Shown here piece after piece: positions 57,903 through 64,000 of a DNA stretch of 64,000 nucleotides. The stretch is from positions 310,001-374,000 of the forward strand of contig NC_013009.1 of NCBI RefSeq assembly GCF_000022525.1, read 5' to 3'. The first letter of the stretch is position 1; each line of letters begins with the position of its first letter. A program made the translations under genes and the position numbers. The notes beneath the pieces were generated by a model that searched no databases, was not told the DNA's origin, and saw nothing but the letters and a program-made list of their open reading frames with translations. This stretch comes from Neorickettsia risticii str. Illinois (GTDB lineage Bacteria; Pseudomonadota; Alphaproteobacteria; Rickettsiales; Anaplasmataceae).

Positions 57903-58807
57903 AGCGGGAGCTTGAATTGTACTTTCTCTTTCTTAAATTCGAAGTCCGAAACTTCTGCAGAAGGAAACCTTTTTTTCAAAAATGACACAAGATCTTGTAC
58001 AAGTATTTCCGGAGCAGAAGCACCCGAACTGATTCCTACTCTTTCTACTCCTTCAAACCAGTCGGGTTCGACCTCCTTGCAATTATCTATGAGAAATGCT
58101 TTTTGGCATATTTCTGATGAGACCTGCATTAGGTTCCTTGAATTGGAACTGTTGGTAGAGCCAACTATCAACATTAGATCCACTTCTTTGGCAAGTGCTT
58201 TAACAGCTTCTTGTCTGTTTTGAGTCGCATAACATACATCAGACTGTCCGACAACATTTGGGAACTTTTCTTTTATCTTGTTTATCATTGTTGATGTGTA
58301 CTCAAGCGCAAGTGTACTCTGTGTGACATATGCCAACTTTCCGTTTATTGAGGGGAGATTGTCTATATCTTCAGGCTCTTGGACGATGTAGGTTTGTGTT
58401 TTAGTTCTTCCAACCGTTCCAATTATTTCAGCATGATTTCTATTTCCTATGACTAGAATAATGAAACCTTCTTTTTCAAATCTCTGAACCTCACGATGGA
58501 TTTTTGAGACCAGAGGACAGGTTGCGTCTACAAGTACCAAATCTAGTGACTTTGCGTATTTTTCAATTTCTTCAGAAACACCGTGTGCGCTAAAAATCAG
58601 TACTGACTTTGGTTCTGCTTTAGTGATGTCTTCTATAAAGGCTACGCCTTGCGCTTTGAAATCCTGAATGACACGGGAATTATGAACTATCTCATGGTAG
58701 ACAAAAATTTTTTTTTCTGGATATCTTCTTATTGCTATCTCCACTGTTTCTATTGCACGTTCCACCCCTGCGCAGAAGCCCCTAGGGCAAGCAACGAATA
58801 TTTGCAT
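57896..58807 (-). CDS. ispH: 4-hydroxy-3-methylbut-2-enyl diphosphate reductase
   Basis: Last enzyme of the MEP isoprenoid pathway, a [4Fe-4S] protein that yields IPP and DMAPP. The ATG at 58807 gives 303 residues beginning QIFVACPRGFCAGVERA. Cluster cysteines are in RGFCAGV, VDATCPLV and QSDVCYATQ. Substrate histidines are in VYHEIVHN and FSAHGVS. A run of nine A codes for two Lys and part of Ile (EKKIF) and is in frame. dxr of the same pathway is 2.5 kb away. Confidence 0.96.
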   Translation of the reverse strand: MQIFVACPRGFCAGVERAIETVEIAIRRYPEKKIFVYHEIVHNSRVIQDFKAQGVAFIEDITKAEPKSVLIFSAHGVSEEIEKYAKSLDLVLVDATCPLVSKIHREVQRFEKEGFIILVIGNRNHAEIIGTVGRTKTQTYIVQEPEDIDNLPSINGKLAYVTQSTLALEYTSTMINKIKEKFPNVVGQSDVCYATQNRQEAVKALAKEVDLMLIVGSTNSSNSRNLMQVSSEICQKAFLIDNCKEVEPDWFEGVERVGISSGASAPEILVQDLVSFLKKRFPSAEVSDFEFKKEKVQFKLPLI

Positions 58808-59026
58808 CTTAATTTTTTCTTTACAGCAATAGCCTGTGTACCCGGTAGCACTCAGCAAGGAATTTGTCAATTCTCATAGGGTTTTTGCGCATTTTTGTGT
58901 TAGGATCATTATGGTCCAAGTGAAATTCTCTGACTAGCTTTGTGAATTTTCCAAACAGAGATATCCTTGACTTGGAGGTCTTTGTAAGTGCTGGTAGCGG
59001 TGAGTCTTTGAGAATTCTTCTGTCAA

Positions 59027-59323
59027 ATGAAAAAGTTTGGGACAGCGCTGTGTCAGTTTGATCGAGATTTAATTCTGCAATACGGTGGTGCTAGATTCCT
59101 TATCTATTACCATTGGGGTGAAATCATCGGTGAAGATAAGAGATTCGATGGTGTAACAGTAAGGCGAGTTTCGTATAGCGGTACTGGAAATATTATAGTT
59201 CACGTGTGTGCGAGAAATTCTGGAAATGCAGTAAAGCTTCGCCACTGTATCGATGAATTGGAGGAACGGATAAAATTGTGTGCTAGAATTGGATGTGGGA
59301 TCAAGGTAGTGTTGTCGCTATGA
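59027..59323 (+). CDS. DUF721/DciA-like protein
   Basis: A 98-residue protein that fits the DUF721 (DciA) pattern: helix, WGEIIGEDKRFDGVTVRRVSY, the strand NIIVHVCARNSG, a helix VKLRHCIDELEERI, and a final strand IGCGIKVVLS. DciA proteins interact with the replicative helicase DnaB. It is short, with only the core domain. An in-frame stop at 59009 fixes the ATG at 59027. It overlaps hemD by 4 bases. The family call is from pattern memory, so moderate. Confidence 0.6.
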   Translation: MKKFGTALCQFDRDLILQYGGARFLIYYHWGEIIGEDKRFDGVTVRRVSYSGTGNIIVHVCARNSGNAVKLRHCIDELEERIKLCARIGCGIKVVLSL

Positions 59324-60030
59324 TCTTGATAACAAGGCCAGTCGAGGATGCCATATATTTGCAGGAGCGGCTACAAGGTTTGAAAATAGAAAGTCTTGTG
59401 GAACCACTCTTTGTACTGCAACCGCTTTGCTTTGATGTTGCCACACTCGTTGCTGCAAAGGTGATTGTCAGTAGTAAAAATGCCATTAGAGCCTTAACTT
59501 GGTCCAAGGCCAGTAAAGATTTACAATTGTACGCAATGAGTGACAATATTGCTAAGTTTGCAATTTCTAGTGGATTTTCTAATGTTCTTTCGTGCGGTTG
59601 TAGTACAGCTAAGGAATTAGAAGCTTATGTGCTTTCTTACTTTGGCAAAGATGAGAGGGTTATTTATCTTTCTGGAGCGGAAATAACTAGAGATATTGTT
59701 TCCAGATGTTCAGAAAAGGGTTTTAGATGGGTAGAGCGACGAATCTGTTATATGATGTGCCCGCTGAAAGAGTTTTCCAATAATGTGTATGTTGCGTTAA
59801 GGAGAAAGAGAATTAGTGGTGTAACCTTGTTTTCAGTGCAAGCAGCGGTTTTGTGCAAATCATTGTTTCTTAACCATGGCATAACTCCGAATTTTTTCTC
59901 TTATTTTGTTATGAGCCATAGAATAGCATCGACTTTGGATTGTGATACAGTTTATGTGTCTAGTGTGCCTACTTTAGATGCCCTTGTTGATGTAATAGAA
60001 AGGCATTACTATGTTGGGCAGAGAGCTTAA
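59320..60030 (+). CDS. hemD: Uroporphyrinogen-III synthase
   Basis: Cyclises hydroxymethylbilane to uroporphyrinogen III. The ATG at 59320 gives 236 residues starting ILITRPVEDAIYLQERL, the family N-terminus. KVIVSSKNAIRAL, VIYLSGAEITRDIV and LFSVQAA (family FtSpsa) follow. HemD is poorly conserved in general, so the LITRP start and two-lobed pattern carry the call. With hemB and hemC this window holds three consecutive heme steps. Confidence 0.85.
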   Translation: MILITRPVEDAIYLQERLQGLKIESLVEPLFVLQPLCFDVATLVAAKVIVSSKNAIRALTWSKASKDLQLYAMSDNIAKFAISSGFSNVLSCGCSTAKELEAYVLSYFGKDERVIYLSGAEITRDIVSRCSEKGFRWVERRICYMMCPLKEFSNNVYVALRRKRISGVTLFSVQAAVLCKSLFLNHGITPNFFSYFVMSHRIASTLDCDTVYVSSVPTLDALVDVIERHYYVGQRA

Positions 60031-60123
60031 CTCACTAGAGTTGTACTTTACTGTGGGTTTTTTAGGTGGTACTTGGTCGCTCGTCTTCCTGTACAGGTGG
60101 GTTGTATTTGAAGGACTTTTGCA

Positions 60124-61296
60124 ATGTTTGAGGAGTGTAGCTACTTAGTAAAAAAGAGGATCTTACAGTCTAAATCGGGTGTTTTTCTTGTTGCAAAAAT
60201 ATCGAATCCTCTTGCTTATAAGGTTTTTTCTTATGATCAAAGGAAATGTGAGTGGTATTTAGTTGAGTTGGAAAAACAAATGCTGGCAGCTGGCCTGAAT
60301 GTCATAGCGTTCAAGCCACCGGTTATCCTGATTCTTGAGAGTAGTGGAAGCTCTGTGTGGAGCATATATGAAAAGATAACAGAGGTTGCTTCTTCCGTAT
60401 TTCAAGAGTATGTGAGTTTTGCAGTGGGTTACTATGTTTTTTCATGTGAGGCACCAAATGAAGTGATAAGTAAGGCTTTTGCGGCTGTGTCTTTTGGTGA
60501 AAAAGAAGGTAGTGGGATCGTTAATTATGCGAGCTGTGCTTCAAGATTAAAAGAATTCTCGAATGCAGTTGCGAAAGCTACAGTGTTACACAACGCTCTA
60601 AAGAACAACGAGTTATTGAATGTCTTTCAGCCAATTGTTGATACAGAGACCTCATGTGTAATTTTTCATGAATTCCTGCTGAGGGTTAGAGGCGAAGAAA
60701 GCATTAGGAGTTGTATAGTTGCGGCAGAAAAAACACATTTAATTTCTGTGGTGGATAAGTTTGTTTTCAAGCGCGTTGTCGAACTTCTTGAGCGTCATAC
60801 TGATCTAAGATTGTCATTTAACCTTTCTATGTTAAGTGCAAGTGATGCACTACAGACAGAGGGATTTTTACAATCTTTTGCTACACTGCAATTCGTTGCG
60901 AAGAGGCTTGTCGTGGAGATTACAGAGGGGATACTGTTGCATGATACAGATAGGATGTTTGACTTTATCTTTAAGTTGAAATCTCTTGGATGTGCTATAG
61001 CTTTAGATGATTTCGGAAAGAATTTCTATCTTCCTTTCTCGCAGCTTGAGAAGTTGCCAATAGATTATTTGAAGCTTGATAGGGAATTTGCTGGGGAAAT
61101 TAAAACTAGTAAGAATGCTTCTATTTTTATTAAGAATATTCTTGAGATTGCAAACAATCTAAATATTAAGGTAGTTGCAGAATTTGTCGAAGATAAAAGC
61201 GTGTTTGATTTATTCAAGGAATTGGGAATCAGATATATGCAGGGTAACTACCTACAAGAGGCCAGTTCAGAGTTGAAAGACACGGTTAATGCATGA
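60124..61296 (+). CDS. EAL-domain protein with degenerate GGDEF-like N-terminus
   Basis: A 390-residue cytoplasmic protein. Residues about 155-385 are an EAL cyclic-di-GMP phosphodiesterase-like domain. It has EFLLR at the EALLR site, the Asn in FNLSM, VEITEG, LDDFGK, LKLDREF and VVAEFVED, so most metal and catalytic positions are kept. Loop 6 is unusual (DFGKNFYLPF in place of DFGTGYSSL). Residues about 18-140 resemble a GGDEF fold in outline, with FAVGYYVFSCEAPNEVISKAF and EKEGSGIVNYA, but no GGDEF motif is present. The ATG of dxr lies in its stop codon, and an isoprenoid gene is thus coupled to it. Activity is uncertain. Confidence 0.82.
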   Translation: MFEECSYLVKKRILQSKSGVFLVAKISNPLAYKVFSYDQRKCEWYLVELEKQMLAAGLNVIAFKPPVILILESSGSSVWSIYEKITEVASSVFQEYVSFAVGYYVFSCEAPNEVISKAFAAVSFGEKEGSGIVNYASCASRLKEFSNAVAKATVLHNALKNNELLNVFQPIVDTETSCVIFHEFLLRVRGEESIRSCIVAAEKTHLISVVDKFVFKRVVELLERHTDLRLSFNLSMLSASDALQTEGFLQSFATLQFVAKRLVVEITEGILLHDTDRMFDFIFKLKSLGCAIALDDFGKNFYLPFSQLEKLPIDYLKLDREFAGEIKTSKNASIFIKNILEIANNLNIKVVAEFVEDKSVFDLFKELGIRYMQGNYLQEASSELKDTVNA

Positions 61297-62462
61297 AAAA
61301 AATTTCTATTTTAGGTTCGACTGGTTCGGTTGGCTGTCAGTCTGTTGATGTAATTTCCCGTTTCTATAGAGATACAATTAAGGTTGACGCACTGAGCTGT
61401 AACAGTAACCATGCATTGTTAATACAGCAGGCACGTTTATTGTCTCCACAAAAGGTTTTTGTTGCTGATGAGTCTTCTTATAAGGAGGTCAAAACTGCAT
61501 TAGGTTCGCAAAATATAGAAGTCATACTTGATCGAGGGGTCGAAATAGGTACTGCACTCTGCGATAACGATATGCTTATTGTAAGCATTTCTGGAATTGC
61601 CGCTTTAAACCCAATATATAGCGCTATAAGTCGGGGGATTAAAGTTGCGACCTCCAATAAGGAAAGCCTTGTGTGTGGAGGTAGTCTACTCTTACCTTTT
61701 GTTGATAAGATCATTCCTTTGGACTCCGAGCATCATGCTATAGCTAAGTTGCTGCGTTCCAAGACGCCTACGTCTGTTTCGGGGATTACTTTGACTGCCA
61801 GTGGGGGACCGTTTTTTCGAAAAGAGAAGAGAAATGTCACGGTTGCTTGTGCTCTTGCTCATCCAATCTGGAAGATGGGTAAGAAAAATTCAGTGGATTC
61901 TGCCACTATGATGAATAAAGTTTTAGAAGTCGTAGAGGCGCACTACCTTTTTCGAATACCTAAAGAGAAAATTTCTGTTCTGATACATCCAGAGGCTCTA
62001 ATACACGGGATGGTTGATTTTTTAGACGGTTCTCAGCATGCTTTTATATCCTTACCAGATATGAGAATTGGTATAAATAACGCGCTTGCAGGATTGGTTG
62101 ATGGTGGTTATGAGAACACCTATGCCTACGGTAGGGTTCCCTTAGTGATGAGAAAACTTACATTCTATGCCGCAAAGGAGGAAGAATTTCGAGCGCTAAA
62201 ATTTCTTGGAACCGATCAAGAAATTGTTCTGAGTGCGGTAAATGATCTTGCTGTGGAGGATTTTCTTGCTGGGAAACTGGATTTTCATAGCATACCGGAC
62301 TTCATTTCTTCCGGGTTGGATAGATTTCAATACAATAAAGCTGATGTAAAAAATATTGGTGATGTTTTTTCTATTTATGGTAAAGCTCAGCGTGTATGTA
62401 GGAGTGGCAATAGTCGATCATTTTTCACGAAGAGGTATCACCCATTGGTATCAGGTGCGTAA
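61293..62462 (+). CDS. dxr: 1-deoxy-D-xylulose 5-phosphate reductoisomerase
   Basis: Second step of the MEP pathway, making MEP with NADPH. The 389-residue protein has the NADPH motif ILGSTGSVGCQSVDVI, SNKESLVCGG, the metal residues in PLDSEHHAI, LTASGGPFF, HPIWKMGKKNSVDSATMMNK and the IHPEALIHGMVDF segment. It overlaps the EAL gene by 4 bases. Confidence 0.96.
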   Translation: MKKISILGSTGSVGCQSVDVISRFYRDTIKVDALSCNSNHALLIQQARLLSPQKVFVADESSYKEVKTALGSQNIEVILDRGVEIGTALCDNDMLIVSISGIAALNPIYSAISRGIKVATSNKESLVCGGSLLLPFVDKIIPLDSEHHAIAKLLRSKTPTSVSGITLTASGGPFFRKEKRNVTVACALAHPIWKMGKKNSVDSATMMNKVLEVVEAHYLFRIPKEKISVLIHPEALIHGMVDFLDGSQHAFISLPDMRIGINNALAGLVDGGYENTYAYGRVPLVMRKLTFYAAKEEEFRALKFLGTDQEIVLSAVNDLAVEDFLAGKLDFHSIPDFISSGLDRFQYNKADVKNIGDVFSIYGKAQRVCRSGNSRSFFTKRYHPLVSGA

Positions 62463-62657
62463 ACTTGTGCTGTAGATGTTTGTGCCTATTGCTTTTCTGA
62501 GGTGCCTTTCCGTACAGCAAAAACGGACTCTCTCTCATAAGAGCTACTGGGGGCAAGATCTACTAACTTTTGTTTGTGCAGTGCTACGCTTTTTATCGGA
62601 GCAGTCCATGTAAGACCTACAGTAAGTTTTTCCCTTTTATGCTAAAGAATGTGGAAA

Positions 62658-63713
<1,056 letters not shown>

Positions 63714-63931
63714 TTACTGCTCGTACTCTGAAAATTGTCTCCTGTGAGGTTCATTGTATAGTAATTTCTTGTTTTTACCTAAATACAGCTCCAAAAGGTA
63801 ATTAGCATTCTTTTTTGCTGTGTAGAGTGAGAATTGTTGTCTACTCAAACATATAAATTTTTATTTTCTTGTCCAGATACAAAGTAACTCCACCTATAAG
63901 TAAGGTTCATAGAATAAGACTATTCTGTGCA

Positions 63932-64000
63932 ATGAAGCAGCTTTTATTGAGCGAGGATAAATATCAAAGAATTTTAAATAAGATTATTAGAATGAAGTTG
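63932..64000 (+). CDS. Possible 5' end of a gene cut by the window edge
   Basis: An ATG at 63932 opens 23 codons without a stop to the end of the window (KQLLLSEDKYQRILNKIIRMKL). The composition looks like a helical protein start. There is no strong ribosome site, and the fragment is too short to name. Confidence 0.4.
   Translation, partial: MKQLLLSEDKYQRILNKIIRMKL

Overview
The window looks like chromosome from an obligate intracellular alphaproteobacterium of the Anaplasmataceae, most probably the genus Neorickettsia. That assignment is an inference. It rests on moderate AT content, single-copy housekeeping genes scattered with little operon structure, an F0 ATP synthase cluster (a, c, b', b) separated from F1, mitochondrial-type complex I accessory subunits, a short ProRS without the editing insertion, PPDK in place of pyruvate kinase, and a CckA-type hybrid kinase. 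I see no rRNA operon, insertion sequence, prophage, CRISPR array, toxin-antitoxin pair or restriction system. About 48 protein genes and four tRNA genes are supported.

Layout. 1-6.2 kb: 3' part of cckA, proS, a four-TM orphan, ppdK. 6.3-10.1 kb: pdxH, an unrecognised 246-aa protein, dusB, surE. 10.3-16.3 kb: a frameshifted sdhA, holB, a quinone-oxidoreductase-like protein, an NDUFS4 homologue overlapping a UbiH-type hydroxylase. 16.3-23.2 kb: hemC, an NDUFA9-like protein, dprA, a PAS protein, tRNA-Glu, def, tRNA-Val, hemB. 23.4-29.1 kb: yihY-like, atpB-atpE-atpF'-atpF, a frataxin (cyaY), ribH, yidC. 29.3-39.2 kb: a CNNM/CorC protein, prfA, plsC, rpsA, sppA, an ABC exporter, nrdA. 39.4-46.5 kb: tRNA-fMet, a HIT protein, xthA, comF, secF, a frameshifted maeB, a DUF2628 membrane protein. 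46.5-56.3 kb: ftsH, pheT, ftsA, a DoxX-like protein, nuoABC, tRNA-Leu, gap. 56.6-64 kb: pgk, ispH, a DciA-like protein, hemD, a degenerate GGDEF-EAL protein, dxr, obg, and the start of a gene cut by the right edge.

Functionally the genes fit a respiring cell that runs the triose part of glycolysis, probably toward gluconeogenesis (gap, pgk, ppdK, maeB). It makes heme (hemB, hemC, hemD), ubiquinone and isoprenoids (dxr, ispH), and gains energy through complex I, succinate dehydrogenase and ATP synthase.

The most notable observation is that two linked central-metabolism genes, sdhA and maeB, are each broken by exactly one extra base in a homopolymer run (A9 and T8), with the whole conserved C-terminal part intact in the next frame. 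Other genes here (ispH, yihY, holB and the 246-aa orphan) carry equally long runs in frame. Sequencing error, recent mutation and correction by polymerase slippage all remain possible. Secondary points are a quinone oxidoreductase lacking its dinucleotide-binding glycines, large insertions in PheT, a degenerate GGDEF-EAL protein, a degenerate tandem repeat near 13.1-13.4 kb, and two long inverted repeats at gene ends. I did not find a convincing new multi-gene system.
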